Shown here in pieces: positions 43,996-52,922 of a stretch of DNA of 64,000 bases. The stretch covers positions 204,516-268,515 of the forward strand of contig SHYS01000002.1 of assembly GCA_009692685.1 (NCBI GenBank), given 5' to 3'. Position 1 is the first letter of the stretch; each line of letters opens with the position of its first letter. Source of the DNA: Dehalococcoidia bacterium. Its GTDB lineage: Bacteria; Chloroflexota; Dehalococcoidia; UBA2979. The position numbers and the translations under genes are program-made. Under the pieces are notes generated by a model. The model made no database searches. It saw only the letters and a program-made list of their open reading frames with translations, and was not told the DNA's origin.

Positions 43996-45327
43996 ATGCG
44001 TTTGTTCCCTCGCCGCCGCCTCGCAGGGCTGCGCCGCTTGCCGTTGCTGCTGGCGGCTACTGCCGCCATCCTAGCTCTCCCGCCCGCCGCCGCTTTCGGC
44101 GCGCCCCTGGGTTCCGAGGTCATCAACACCGTTGACCCCATCGATGTGCCGGTCGCCTCCAGAATCCTCGGGCTGGCTATCCAGGCTGTTGGCACCTACC
44201 AGGGCGAATGTTTCCCGTGGGTCCGGCGGCTCGTTTCGCAGGCCACCGGCGCCGCGATGGGCTCTGGCTATCGCGACGGGTACCTGAGCGCCGGAGCCGT
44301 CGAGGTGGCGCTCACCGACGCGCGGGCCGGTGACATCATCCAGCTCATCGACGATGCCGACGCGGGACGCAACGCCGACTACAACGGCATGCACACCTCG
44401 ATCGCCGTCGATGTCCTTGGTGCGGGCCGCTTCCGCGTCATCGACTCGAACCTCGGATTCGACGGCGTTGTCCGAGTTCGCGACGACTACAACCCGATTG
44501 TGCTCGCGGCTCGCTTCGCGCGAATCAACGTTCACGTTTATCGTTTTGGCCAGCCGACCCCCGCGAGTGCCGCAGACGCGCCACGGGTCCCCACGGCGTC
44601 CTCCAACCAGCCGATCGGCAACACGACTCAGGGCGGGAGTGCCACCTCGCCTCAGCAGTCGACATCGAGCACCGCCGTCATTCGTGCGGACGGCGACTGC
44701 CTGCGGTTGCGGGCCGCCCCCAGCACCTCGGCGCCCGTCCTCACGTGCCTTGCCGATGGCAGCACGGTGACACTACGCGATGGCACCCAGCAGGCTGATG
44801 GGGTTGCCTGGCAGGCGGTGTCCGCCGGTGGTCGCTCGGGCTGGGTCGCGTCCCAGTACCTCGTGAAGACCGGAGGAGCGCCAGCGGTTCTGCCAACGGC
44901 CCAGCCGACTCCGGCCCCGTCTGCGCCGGTAAGCACCGCACCACCCGCTGCCGCGCCACAGACGGGGAGCGGCTCGATCATCGGGGAGGTGCCTTCGGGC
45001 GGCGGCATCGCACTGGTCGTGTTCTCCGGCGGCTCTGTTGAGAGCCTGCTCGGCGTGACGAGCGAGCGTGGGTGCCACCCTGTATCGGTCTGGGCCAGCC
45101 CCGCAGGCGGTGGCCTTGTCGGAATGATCGCCGGGGCGCCCTCCGTGGTGAACCGCGAGTGGAACGCACTCTTCCCTTCCGGCAGCCTGGGGGCGAGCAC
45201 GCCGCTGCTCCTGGTCTGTCGAGGCGGACCGGTCCAGCTCGCCGCCGCTGCTCCCAGCGCCGCCGCTCCGAGCAGCGGGCCTGCGGACCGTGGCGCTGGT
45301 CCTCCCGGCCCGGCTGGCAATCAGTAG
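43996..45327 (+). CDS. Secreted protein with CHAP-like and SH3b domains
   Basis: A 443-residue exported protein with a signal peptide (about residues 1-35). A CHAP/NlpC-like domain follows: C72 in GECFPWVRRLV, H133 in GMHTSIAVDVL, and N152 in VIDSNLGFDG are plausible catalytic residues. A bacterial SH3 domain (about 228-295; CLRLRAAPSTSAPV, then GWVASQYLVK) follows after a Ser/Thr-rich linker. A Pro/Ala-rich stretch leads to a C-terminal domain of unknown type (residues 330-420). It is probably a peptidoglycan amidase or endopeptidase. GGAG lies seven bases before the ATG at 43996. Confidence 0.8.
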   Translation: MRLFPRRRLAGLRRLPLLLAATAAILALPPAAAFGAPLGSEVINTVDPIDVPVASRILGLAIQAVGTYQGECFPWVRRLVSQATGAAMGSGYRDGYLSAGAVEVALTDARAGDIIQLIDDADAGRNADYNGMHTSIAVDVLGAGRFRVIDSNLGFDGVVRVRDDYNPIVLAARFARINVHVYRFGQPTPASAADAPRVPTASSNQPIGNTTQGGSATSPQQSTSSTAVIRADGDCLRLRAAPSTSAPVLTCLADGSTVTLRDGTQQADGVAWQAVSAGGRSGWVASQYLVKTGGAPAVLPTAQPTPAPSAPVSTAPPAAAPQTGSGSIIGEVPSGGGIALVVFSGGSVESLLGVTSERGCHPVSVWASPAGGGLVGMIAGAPSVVNREWNALFPSGSLGASTPLLLVCRGGPVQLAAAAPSAAAPSSGPADRGAGPPGPAGNQ

Positions 45328-45387
45328 TACCGTTTTTCGAGGCGACCACTCTCCCGCTCGAACTTCGGCGGCTGGTACTCTCGGTGC

Positions 45388-46149
45388 ATGCTGGTCAACT
45401 GCGGCACCGTCGAAGAGGGCGCGATTGTGGCGCCTGCCACGCTGACGCGTCTCTGGACGCCGGGCGACATGGTGCTGGGCATCATCGTAGCCAGCATCGG
45501 GACTGGGTTGTTGATACTCGTGCTCTCGGTTGGCCTAGCCATCACGCGATCGAACGGAATGGAAAGCGAGAGCACGAGGCTCGCGGCGGCGCTCGCTGCC
45601 GTCTTCGCGGAGGGGTTCCTCGGACTCTGGGTCGTGGCACGCCGTCGCGCCCGGGGGTTCAGCTGGGCGGCACTCGGGTTTGTTGTGCCGCGGCGTTGGG
45701 GGCCGCTGTGGGTCGCCTGGGCTGGCTCCTACCTCATCCTGATCGGTTACACCGGACTGCTGGCGCTTCTACAGTGGTTCGGCATCGATGTCTCCCGCTT
45801 CAGCGGGGGCAACACGGTGCCGCTTGACCCGAGCGACGGCAGCGCCGTGCTGCTGCTTCTTGCCGTTGCGGTCGTGGGTATGGCGCCGCTCTGCGAGGAG
45901 CTGTTCTTTCGCGCCATGCTCTTCAGAGGGCTGCGCGGCTACTGGAGTCTGACGCCGGCTCTCCTGGCGAGCGGACTACTGTTCGGGCTGTTCCATTTCA
46001 ACATTGGCGTATTGCTGCCGTTCACGCTGATCGGGGTGGTCTTCGCCTGGTCGAACGAACAATCTGGCTCGATCTACACCTCGATTGCCGCCCACGGCGC
46101 CGTCAACTCGCTCTCTTTCCTGCTCACCGCAGCGTGGCTGGCCCCGTGA
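45388..46149 (+). CDS. CPBP family (CAAX-like) intramembrane protease
   Basis: A 253-residue multi-pass protein of the CPBP/Abi family. The motifs are PLCEELFFRAMLFRG (EExxxR) near residue 171, FGLFHFN and HGAVN in the last helices, which supply the conserved Glu, Arg and His residues. Bacterial members process or bind membrane proteins; targets are mostly unknown. The stop overlaps the trpA GTG start as GTGA, so trpA is translationally coupled to this gene. ATG 45388 is the start; no strong ribosome binding site. Confidence 0.85.
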   Translation: MLVNCGTVEEGAIVAPATLTRLWTPGDMVLGIIVASIGTGLLILVLSVGLAITRSNGMESESTRLAAALAAVFAEGFLGLWVVARRRARGFSWAALGFVVPRRWGPLWVAWAGSYLILIGYTGLLALLQWFGIDVSRFSGGNTVPLDPSDGSAVLLLLAVAVVGMAPLCEELFFRAMLFRGLRGYWSLTPALLASGLLFGLFHFNIGVLLPFTLIGVVFAWSNEQSGSIYTSIAAHGAVNSLSFLLTAAWLAP

Positions 46150-46946
46150 GTGACCGCCTCGCTTCGATGTTCGCGCGCACCCAGGCCGAAGGGCGTCCGG
46201 CGGTGGTCCTGTTCACCCCGTGCGGCTTCCCCGAGCGCGATGCCACCTACGACATCGTGATGGCGGCGCTCGAGGCGGGCGCGGACGCCATCGAGATCGG
46301 CGTGCCCTTCTCGGATCCACTCGGCGACGGTCCCTCGATCCAGCTCGCCAACGATGTCGCACGACGCGCTGGCTTCGAGCCCACCGATCTCTGGCCCCTC
46401 TTGCGGCGATTGCGCGCGGACGGGGTAACCGCTCCCTTGCTCCTTATGGGATACTGCAACACCCTGTTCGCCTACGGTGTCCAGGCGTTCGTCACGGACG
46501 CCGCAGCCGCGGGCGCAGACGGCTTGATCGTCGTCGACCTCCCACCGGAGGAGGCAGGGGAGCTCGAGGAGGCCGCCCGCAGGGCGGGGCTCCATGTCGT
46601 ATACCTGCTCGCACCCACCTCGACAGAGGAACGCATCGAGTTGATCTCGAGGCACGCAAGCGGGTTCATCTACTGCGTCAGCGTCACCGGAGTGACCGGG
46701 GCGCGGGCGGCGCTGTCGGACCAGCTGCCGGGTTTCGTGGCCCGGGTGCGGGCCCGTTCGGTGCTGCCGCTGGCGATCGGCTTCGGCATCTCCTCGCGCC
46801 AGCAGGTGCAGGAGGTCGGGGGCTTCGCCGACGCAGCCGTCATTGGCAGCGCGTTCGTGAACATGATCGCGGACACGCCTCGGGAGAAGCGCCGGGCTCA
46901 AGTCCGTGCGTTCGTGGAGGAGATCACCGGCCGTGCGACCGACTGA
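46146..46946 (+). CDS. trpA: Tryptophan synthase alpha subunit
   Basis: A 266-residue TIM-barrel subunit that cleaves indole-glycerol phosphate to indole for TrpB. The catalytic acids lie in EIGVPFSDPLGDGPSIQ (E50 and D61). Other blocks are LLLMGYCN, GADGLIVVDLPPEE and YCVSVTGVTGAR and GFGIS. The start is GTG 46146, overlapping the CPBP stop by 4 bases. It is about 23 kb from trpB and is not in the T-box operon. Expression may thus be independent of tRNA-Trp. Confidence 0.95.
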   Translation: MSDRLASMFARTQAEGRPAVVLFTPCGFPERDATYDIVMAALEAGADAIEIGVPFSDPLGDGPSIQLANDVARRAGFEPTDLWPLLRRLRADGVTAPLLLMGYCNTLFAYGVQAFVTDAAAAGADGLIVVDLPPEEAGELEEAARRAGLHVVYLLAPTSTEERIELISRHASGFIYCVSVTGVTGARAALSDQLPGFVARVRARSVLPLAIGFGISSRQQVQEVGGFADAAVIGSAFVNMIADTPREKRRAQVRAFVEEITGRATD

Positions 46947-47085
46947 GTACCAATCGTGCAGCTTCGAGTTCGGCGAGCGCCATCACCTCGGGTGCGCACG
47001 TGCGTGCTATCGGCGTCCGGCCGCGTTGTTTGGCGCCCGCCCGCTACGCTAGCGTCACCGTCCACCCAGCCCCGAGCCTGCCGAG

Positions 47086-47514
47086 ATGCCTGTGACCGAT
47101 TCGACCTCTGCCGTGATGATGGTGCGCGGGATCCGCGGTGCGACCACGGTGACCGAGAACACTCGTGAGGCCGTTCTCGACGCGGCTTCCGAGTTGCTGG
47201 CGGAGATTGTCCGCCTGAACGCCATCGAGCACGACCACGTCGCCTCGATCATCTTCACGGCCACGGCGGACCTGAACGCAGAGTTCCCCGCCGTCGCTGC
47301 TCGGCAGTTGGGCTGGACGGACATCGCCCTCGAATGCATGCCGGAGATGAACGTTCCCGGCAGCCTGCAACGCTGCTTGAGGATCCTCATGCATATCAAC
47401 ACCACGCGGTCGCCTCGGGAGCTGGTGCATGTGTACCTGCGAGGTGCGCGCGCGCTTCGCCCCGATCTCGTCGCGCAGGCGTCGGGTGCGGACGCGACCC
47501 AGGCGGACGGCTAG
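47086..47514 (+). CDS. aroH: Chorismate mutase, AroH class
   Basis: A 142-residue monofunctional chorismate mutase that converts chorismate to prephenate. The AroH-class features are VRGIRGATTVTENT (residues 13-26), FTATADLNAEFPAVAA (57-72), and PGSLQRCLRILMHINT near 91-106, followed by HVYLRGARALRPDL. The conserved arginines of the trimer active site seem intact. Tyrosine synthesis continues with TyrA at 31155-32186. It follows trpA by 139 bp and precedes aroF by 121. Confidence 0.94.
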   Translation: MPVTDSTSAVMMVRGIRGATTVTENTREAVLDAASELLAEIVRLNAIEHDHVASIIFTATADLNAEFPAVAARQLGWTDIALECMPEMNVPGSLQRCLRILMHINTTRSPRELVHVYLRGARALRPDLVAQASGADATQADG

Positions 47515-47635
47515 GCGCCGTTCGAAAGTATCGTCGGCGGTTCGTACGTGGGTGGCTGGGAGCCGCCCCTCAATTATCGATGGAGCGAATACCGGGTCGG
47601 GCAGCACTGGCGCCGATCTCGATGGGGGCACAGGC

Positions 47636-48673
47636 ATGATCGTAGTCATGAAGATCGACGCAACACCGCAGGACGGGCAGGCGATCTTCACACGCCTGGG
47701 TGAGCTTGGCCTCCGCGGCCAGACCGTCACGGGCTCGCAGCGAGAGGTAATTGCTGTGCTCGGACAAGTCTTCCCGGAGCTGCGCGATGAACTTTCGACG
47801 ATGAACGGCGTCGACGAGGTCGTCCGCATCTCCAAGCCGTACAAGCTCGCCAGCCGCGAGGTCCACCAGGAAGACACCATCATCGAGTTGAAGTACGGCG
47901 TGAAGATCGGTGGCGGTCACCCGGTCGTCATGGCTGGGCCCTGCGCCATCGAGTCTGAAGAGCAGCTCTACGCATCGGCGCGTGGCGTGCGGGCCGCCGG
48001 CGCGCACATTCTTCGTGGAGGCGCGTTCAAGCCTCGAAGTTCGCCGTACTCGTTCCAGGGGATGGGTGTTCCCGGACTCAAGTTGCTGAACCAGGTCGGC
48101 ATGGAACTGGGCATGCCGGTGATCACGGAGCTGCTCTCGCTGCGCGACGTGGCGGCGGTGGCCGAGTACTCGGACATCCTCCAGATCGGGGCCCGCAACA
48201 TGCAGAACTTCGTTCTCCTGGAGGAGGCGGGCAAGACGCAGAAGCCGGTGCTTCTCAAGCGTGGGATGGGCGCCACTATCGAGGAGTGGCTGCTCGCGGC
48301 TGAGTACATCCTCAGCCAGGGCAACCCCAACGTGATGCTCTGTGAACGGGGCATTCGTACTTTCGAGACGGCGACGCGCAACACCCTTGACCTGAACGCA
48401 GTCGCGGTGGCCAAGCGCCTGAGTCATCTTCCGGTCATCGCGGACCCCTCGCACGGTACGGGGCACTGGTACCTCGTGCGACCGCTCTCGCTCGCGAGCA
48501 TGGCGGTCGGAGCGGACGGCCTCGAGATCGAGGTGCACCCGCAGCCTGACCACGCGCTCTCCGATGGCGCTCAGTCGCTCACGCCCGCGAACTTCGCGGT
48601 GCTGATGGGCGAGGTCGGCTCGCTGTGCGCCGCCATCGGTCGCCCGCTGGCAGCACCGAATCCGGCCGTGTAG
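47636..48673 (+). CDS. aroF: 3-deoxy-7-phosphoheptulonate synthase (AroA-beta type)
   Basis: A 345-residue enzyme that condenses PEP and erythrose-4-phosphate, the first step of the shikimate pathway. An N-terminal ferredoxin-like regulatory domain (residues 1-75) precedes the KDO8P-synthase-like barrel: VVMAGPCAIESEEQL, GGAFKPRSSPYSFQG, LQIGARNMQNF, VLLKRGMG and VIADPSHGTGHW. The start is ATG 47636 with a G-rich upstream stretch; an earlier frame extension is not supported. Together with aroH and trpA it forms a second aromatic cluster outside the main trp operon. Confidence 0.94.
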   Translation: MIVVMKIDATPQDGQAIFTRLGELGLRGQTVTGSQREVIAVLGQVFPELRDELSTMNGVDEVVRISKPYKLASREVHQEDTIIELKYGVKIGGGHPVVMAGPCAIESEEQLYASARGVRAAGAHILRGGAFKPRSSPYSFQGMGVPGLKLLNQVGMELGMPVITELLSLRDVAAVAEYSDILQIGARNMQNFVLLEEAGKTQKPVLLKRGMGATIEEWLLAAEYILSQGNPNVMLCERGIRTFETATRNTLDLNAVAVAKRLSHLPVIADPSHGTGHWYLVRPLSLASMAVGADGLEIEVHPQPDHALSDGAQSLTPANFAVLMGEVGSLCAAIGRPLAAPNPAV

Positions 48674-48744
48674 CTCACTCCACCGGCGGCGCGCGTCTCC
48701 ACGAGGCGCGTGCCGCCGGTTCGGCGTCGAGGTACCGTGTGGGG

Positions 48745-49593
48745 ATGACGACATTACCGGATTCGCCTGACGCACCGGACACCGCCGACGTTACGCCGGG
48801 CGCGCCGCCTAAGGCCGCCTTCGTTCTCAAGCTGCCCGCCTTCGAAGGGCCGCTTGACCTGCTCCTGCACCTCATCGAGCGCGAGGGCCTCGATATCACC
48901 ACGGTGTCGCTGCTCGCCGTCACTGAGCAGTACCTTGCTCAGCTGCGCGCGACGGAATCGATGAACGTGGGGGCGCTAGCGGACTTCGTCGCCATGGGAG
49001 CGCGCCTGTTGCTCCTCAAGTCGCGGGCGCTCTTGCCTCGGGAGGACCAGCCTGCGGACGACTCCGCCACCGAGGAGGACGCAGCCGACCCGGAGGCGCT
49101 CGTTGTGGCCCTCCAGGAGTACCGCCGTTACAAGCAGGCAGCGGGGCACTTGCGCTCGCTGCAGGACGCGCAGCGCACCACCTATCGACGCACCGCGGCG
49201 CCGCCTGATATGCCGCTCCCGACCGGCCTCGACACCGTGAGTCTCGATGGGTTGGTCCAGCTCTTTCGTGACGTCCTTGACCGCATGCCTGCCGAGGAGG
49301 TCCGCCCAACAATTCGCCGTGAGCCGATCCGCCTCCGCGATCGCATCGCACGGCTGATCGAGCGTCTCGATGTGAGTGGTCAGGCCTCATTCCTCGATCT
49401 GGTTGGGGGCGCGAAGTCGCGGGTCGAGGTGGTGGTGGACTTCCTCGCGGTGCTCGAGTTGATCAAGGCTCGTTACCTCGAGGCGCGTCAGGATGACGCC
49501 TTCGGCGACATCGCGCTCGTACGCATCGAGGGTGCGGTTGCCGCTCTCGATGGCCTCGAGGCCCAGCTTGCCGAAGACTTCTCCGGGACATAG
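48745..49593 (+). CDS. scpA: Segregation and condensation protein A
   Basis: A 282-residue kleisin that bridges SMC heads in chromosome condensation. The conserved N-terminal block FEGPLDLLLHLIEREGLDI is at residues 32-50, followed by SLLAVTEQYL, LLLLKSRALLP and the long helical middle. The C-terminal winged-helix region ends near LAEDFSGT. GTGGGG precedes the ATG at 48745. ScpB normally lies next to ScpA, but here ribF follows, and scpB is not visible in the window. Confidence 0.92.
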   Translation: MTTLPDSPDAPDTADVTPGAPPKAAFVLKLPAFEGPLDLLLHLIEREGLDITTVSLLAVTEQYLAQLRATESMNVGALADFVAMGARLLLLKSRALLPREDQPADDSATEEDAADPEALVVALQEYRRYKQAAGHLRSLQDAQRTTYRRTAAPPDMPLPTGLDTVSLDGLVQLFRDVLDRMPAEEVRPTIRREPIRLRDRIARLIERLDVSGQASFLDLVGGAKSRVEVVVDFLAVLELIKARYLEARQDDAFGDIALVRIEGAVAALDGLEAQLAEDFSGT

Positions 49594-49701
49594 GCCTCGC
49601 AAATCTGGTTTGAAGCCCGGATCGAGGCGGTGGTACTCTCGCTGCGGAGCGCCGCAGCGCGCCGCGTGGTCTGACAAACTCGACGTAACGGAGGCTCACT
49701 G

Positions 49702-50649
49702 TTGCTGCTGTTGCGCGAACAGCTCCGTCGCAGCGTCGCCTCAGGTGAGCACGCGCTCTCGATCGGCGTCTTCGATGGTGTTCATGCCGGACACCAGATC
49801 CTCATCAGCCGGGCTATCGAGGAGGCGCGCACTCGCTACCTGAAGTCGGGCGTCCTCACATTCCATCCCAGCCCCGTGAAGGTCCTGCGACCCGAGACCG
49901 CCTTCCTCTATCTCGATTCACTGGAACAGCGGGTGGAGCACCTACGCGCGTTAGCTGTCGACGACGTGGCCGTGATCGATTTCACCTCCGAACTGGCGCA
50001 GGTCGCCGCTGCCGATTTCATGGCAGTGCTCGTCGAGGAGGCCCGCCTGCGGCTGCTCGTCGTCGGCGAGGACTTTGCTCTCGGACGTGGGCGCGAGGGG
50101 ACTGTCGCGCGCCTTGCCGAGATCGGCGCCGACCTCGGCTTCGAGGTGATCGGTGTCCCGCTCCTTGCCGCGGTCAGCGGCCGTGTCTCCTCGACGCGGG
50201 TGCGCGCCGCGCTCGCAGAGGGCGACATGGACCTGGTGAGCGAGCTGCTGACGCGACCGTTCACGTTGCGGGGCCCCGTCCTCCACGGGGACGCTCGAGG
50301 ACGCTCGATCGGTTTTCCCACGCTCAACATCGGTGTGGCCGCCGATCGTGCCCTGCCGCCGAACGGGGTCTATGTCACCCGCACCCGCCTCGAGAGCGGT
50401 GTGGAGTACATGGCCGCCACCAACATCGGCGTCCAGCCGACGTTCGAGGGCCACGAGCGCCGCGTGGAGACGCACCTCCTCGATTTTGAGGGCGATCTCT
50501 ACGGCCAGGTCGTGACGGTCGGACTGCTGCATCGTCTCCGCGCCGAGATGAAATTCGATGGTGTTGACGCGCTGGTCGCGCAGATCACCACGGACGTCGA
50601 GGCAACTCGCGCCTACTTCGCGACCCACCACCTCGAGGCACACCCGTGA
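49702..50649 (+). CDS. ribF: Bifunctional riboflavin kinase/FAD synthetase
   Basis: A 315-residue bifunctional enzyme. The N-terminal FAD-synthetase domain (1-170) has IGVFDGVHAGHQ near 21, VLTFHPSP near 51, VVGEDFALGRGREG and SSTRVR. The riboflavin kinase domain (180-305) contains HGDARGRSIGFPTLNI and ATNIGVQPTF, then VETHLLDFEGDLYG. It makes FMN and FAD for flavoproteins such as ThyX and the molybdenum hydroxylase. The start is TTG 49702 after GGAGG. Its stop overlaps the tyrS GTG start by 4 bases. Confidence 0.95.
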   Translation: MLLLREQLRRSVASGEHALSIGVFDGVHAGHQILISRAIEEARTRYLKSGVLTFHPSPVKVLRPETAFLYLDSLEQRVEHLRALAVDDVAVIDFTSELAQVAAADFMAVLVEEARLRLLVVGEDFALGRGREGTVARLAEIGADLGFEVIGVPLLAAVSGRVSSTRVRAALAEGDMDLVSELLTRPFTLRGPVLHGDARGRSIGFPTLNIGVAADRALPPNGVYVTRTRLESGVEYMAATNIGVQPTFEGHERRVETHLLDFEGDLYGQVVTVGLLHRLRAEMKFDGVDALVAQITTDVEATRAYFATHHLEAHP

Positions 50650-51860
50650 GCCCCACTCGCCGCATGGCCCCCGTTGAGCAGCAGCTCGAGGCGTTGCTGC
50701 GCGGCACCGACTTTGGGGACGATTCCACGGCACGTACAATGGGCACCGAGCTCCGCGAGCGCCTCCAGGAGGACCGGCCGCTCAACGTCTACTGCGGCTA
50801 CGACCCTACCTCAGTGGATCTGACGCTCGGACACACCCTGTCCATGCGGAAGCTCAGGCAGTTCCAGGACTTCGGGCATCGGGTCACGTTCTTGATCGGG
50901 AATTTCACCGGCCTCGTCGGCGACCCGACCGACAAGAACAAGACGCGTCCGATGCTCACCGCCGAACAACTCGCGGCGAACGCCCGCACCTACGCCGAGC
51001 AGGCCTTCCGCATCCTCGATGCCGAGCGCACCGTGGTCCGCTATAACGCCGACTGGCTGTCGAAACTCACCTTCGCCGAGGTCATCCAGCTTGCCGCGCA
51101 CTACACCGTCGCGCAGTTCCTCGAGCGCGAGAGCTTCCAGAAGCGCTACGTCGCCCACGAGCCGATCCACCTCAGCGAGTTCCTCTACGCGATCATGCAG
51201 GCGCGTGACGCCGTGGAGCTCGAGACCGATGTGCAGGTCGGCGGTCGTGACCAGCTGTTCAATCTCATGGCGGGCCGTCCGCTGCAGCGCGAGTTTGGGC
51301 AGAAGCCCCAGGTGGTGATCACGCTGCCCTTGCTGGTTGGTACAGACGGCCACGAGAAGATGTCGAAGTCGCTCGGCAACTACATCGCACTCACTGACTC
51401 AGCGAACGAGATGTTCGGCAAAGTGATGTCGCTGCCCGACCACGCGATGCGCGACTACTTCGTCCTGATCACCTCGACGGCGCTGCCCGAGATCGACAGC
51501 ATTCTCGGCGGCGCGCCAATGGAGGCGAAGAAGCGCCTCGCCTTCGAGATCACCGCGGGCCTGAACGGCGAGCAGGCTGCCGCCGAGGCGCGTGGCTACT
51601 TCGAAGCCACCATCCAGCGGCGCGAGACGCCCAACGAGATGCTTGAGCACGCGCTCCCTGCGGAACCCGAGGGTGCGCGCCTCGATCGTGTGCTGCGCGA
51701 CGCCGGGCTCGCGAAGAGCGCCGCCGAGGTGCGCCGGCTCGTGGAGCAGGGCGCCATCCTCGTCAACGGCGAGCGCGCCACCGACTTCGCGGTCGCGCTC
51801 AATGCCGGCGACGAGGTGAAGGTCGGTCGCCACCGCTTCCTGCGCGTGCTCGCCGGCTGA
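50646..51860 (+). CDS. tyrS: Tyrosyl-tRNA synthetase
   Basis: A 404-residue class I synthetase of the TyrZ-like type that charges tRNA-Tyr. The KMSKS motif is intact near residue 238 (EKMSKSLGN). The HIGH-type motif reads TLGH (60-63) in DLTLGHTLSMRKL, a variant in which the first histidine is Thr. A C-terminal S4 RNA-binding domain is visible (LDRVLRDAGLAKSAAEVRRL, then ILVNG). The start is GTG 50646, overlapping the ribF stop. Confidence 0.95.
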   Translation: MSPTRRMAPVEQQLEALLRGTDFGDDSTARTMGTELRERLQEDRPLNVYCGYDPTSVDLTLGHTLSMRKLRQFQDFGHRVTFLIGNFTGLVGDPTDKNKTRPMLTAEQLAANARTYAEQAFRILDAERTVVRYNADWLSKLTFAEVIQLAAHYTVAQFLERESFQKRYVAHEPIHLSEFLYAIMQARDAVELETDVQVGGRDQLFNLMAGRPLQREFGQKPQVVITLPLLVGTDGHEKMSKSLGNYIALTDSANEMFGKVMSLPDHAMRDYFVLITSTALPEIDSILGGAPMEAKKRLAFEITAGLNGEQAAAEARGYFEATIQRRETPNEMLEHALPAEPEGARLDRVLRDAGLAKSAAEVRRLVEQGAILVNGERATDFAVALNAGDEVKVGRHRFLRVLAG

Positions 51861-51876
51861 CGAGGAGGACGCAGGA

Positions 51877-52338
51877 ATGCTCGACGGCGGCTACGACATC
51901 GAGCTGGGCGACATCACCCAGAATATCGATGAGGCCGAGGTCGTTTCGCTGTACTTCCCGCTCCTCCGCAAGGCCTTGCTCATCGATACCCGCACCGGTC
52001 CTGCCTCCAGCCCGCTAGTGTGTGTCGTAGACATGGTGAACACTAGCCAGGAACGCATGCGCGCGCTGCGCCGGATGCGACCGCAGTTCGCGCGACCCGA
52101 CTCGATCACGATGATCCTCTGGTTGCGGCGCGTTGAAACCTTGCGCGACCTCGGAGTTTGGGATCACCTCGAGCGACGCTTGACCGCGAGTGGCGGCGCG
52201 CGGGCGGTTCGCGATGCCGTGGCGTGTCTCGATGAGCTGGGCGCCCACCAGCGCCGCGAGTTCCGACGGGCGATCACCGGGGAGCAGTATCAGACGCTCT
52301 GGGGCCGCCTTGGCCATGGCGACGCCGCGCCGCGCTAG
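51877..52338 (+). CDS. Hypothetical protein, 153 aa
   Basis: I do not recognise this protein. It is soluble and mixed alpha/beta, with EVVSLYFPLLRKALLIDTR, PLVCVVDMVNTSQERMRALR and a helical C-terminal half. The last part (EQYQTLWGRLG) looks amphipathic. A ribosome binding site GAGGAGGACGCAGGA precedes the ATG at 51877, 16 bp after tyrS, so it is probably cotranscribed with ribF-tyrS. No known motif is seen. Confidence 0.7.
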   Translation: MLDGGYDIELGDITQNIDEAEVVSLYFPLLRKALLIDTRTGPASSPLVCVVDMVNTSQERMRALRRMRPQFARPDSITMILWLRRVETLRDLGVWDHLERRLTASGGARAVRDAVACLDELGAHQRREFRRAITGEQYQTLWGRLGHGDAAPR

Positions 52339-52368
52339 TTGTGTGTCCCACGAAGCGCGAGATCCTGA

Positions 52369-52605
52369 TTACCGCTGCTCGAGGCCAATCGCTCCGCACG
52401 CTTCGAGTGCCGCGATGTCCGCGCCGGACAACCCGAGGTCCGCATACAGCACCTCTGACGTACTTGAGCCAAGAATCGGCGAGGCGCGCAGCGGCACCTC
52501 CGACCTCGAAAGCAGCAGCGGATTGCGCATCCGCACGCCGGCGAACAGCTCCTGAGGATCGCGAGCCCCGGTACGGTCGAACGCGCGATCATCCGCCATC
52601 ATCAC
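52369..52605 (-). pseudogene. C-terminal remnant of a CaiB/BaiF CoA-transferase
   Basis: Only the last quarter of a family III CoA-transferase is present. The segment RMRNPLLLSRSEVPLRASP, then LGSSTSEVLYADLGLSGADIAAL near the end, is typical of the CaiB C-terminus. The frame has no N-terminal Rossmann part or catalytic Asp, and no upstream continuation exists because HD-GYP coding sequence on the other strand begins there. It is distinct from the CaiB gene at 18770. Confidence 0.7.
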
Positions 52606-52845
52606 GAGTGGTTCGATGGGTCAGGCTACCCCGACGGGTTGAGCGGCGACGCGATCTCCCTCGAGGCGCGGCTTGTAGCTGTTGCTGACGTGTACGACGC
52701 GCTCTGCTCCAACCGCGCCTACCGCACCGCTTGGACCCGCGAGCGCACCGTCGAGTTGCTGCGCTCCGAGTCGGTTACCCACTTTGACACGGGCTGCGTC
52801 GAGGCGCTCTTGCGTGCCGCCGACGTATTCGAGCAGGAGTTCTAG
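52575..52845 (+). pseudogene. C-terminal remnant of an HD-GYP phosphodiesterase
   Basis: The segment HHHEWFDGSGYPDGLSGDAI, then LVAVADVYDALCSNRAYRTA and FDTGCVEALLRAADVFEQEF, is the end of an HD-GYP domain, which hydrolyses cyclic-di-GMP in intact proteins. No start codon with a ribosome binding site and no upstream half are present. It abuts the CoA-transferase remnant on the opposite strand at about 52575-52605. Bases 52846-52922 show nothing. Confidence 0.7.
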
Positions 52846-52922
52846 CCGGAGACCGCGCAGCAGCGTTCGCTTGTGCCGGTCTGCGCCCAGCTCAGCAGCG
52901 CGGCCTAGCGCTGCACGCCTTC

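Noticed and set aside
49594..49701. FMN riboswitch ahead of ribF
   Set aside because: I looked for the conserved RFN-element blocks in this short gap and found none.
50822..50840. TyrS as inactive because the HIGH motif reads TLGH
   Set aside because: The remaining motif residues, KMSKS and the S4 domain are intact, and variants of the first HIGH residue occur in working TyrRS, so I treat it as functional.
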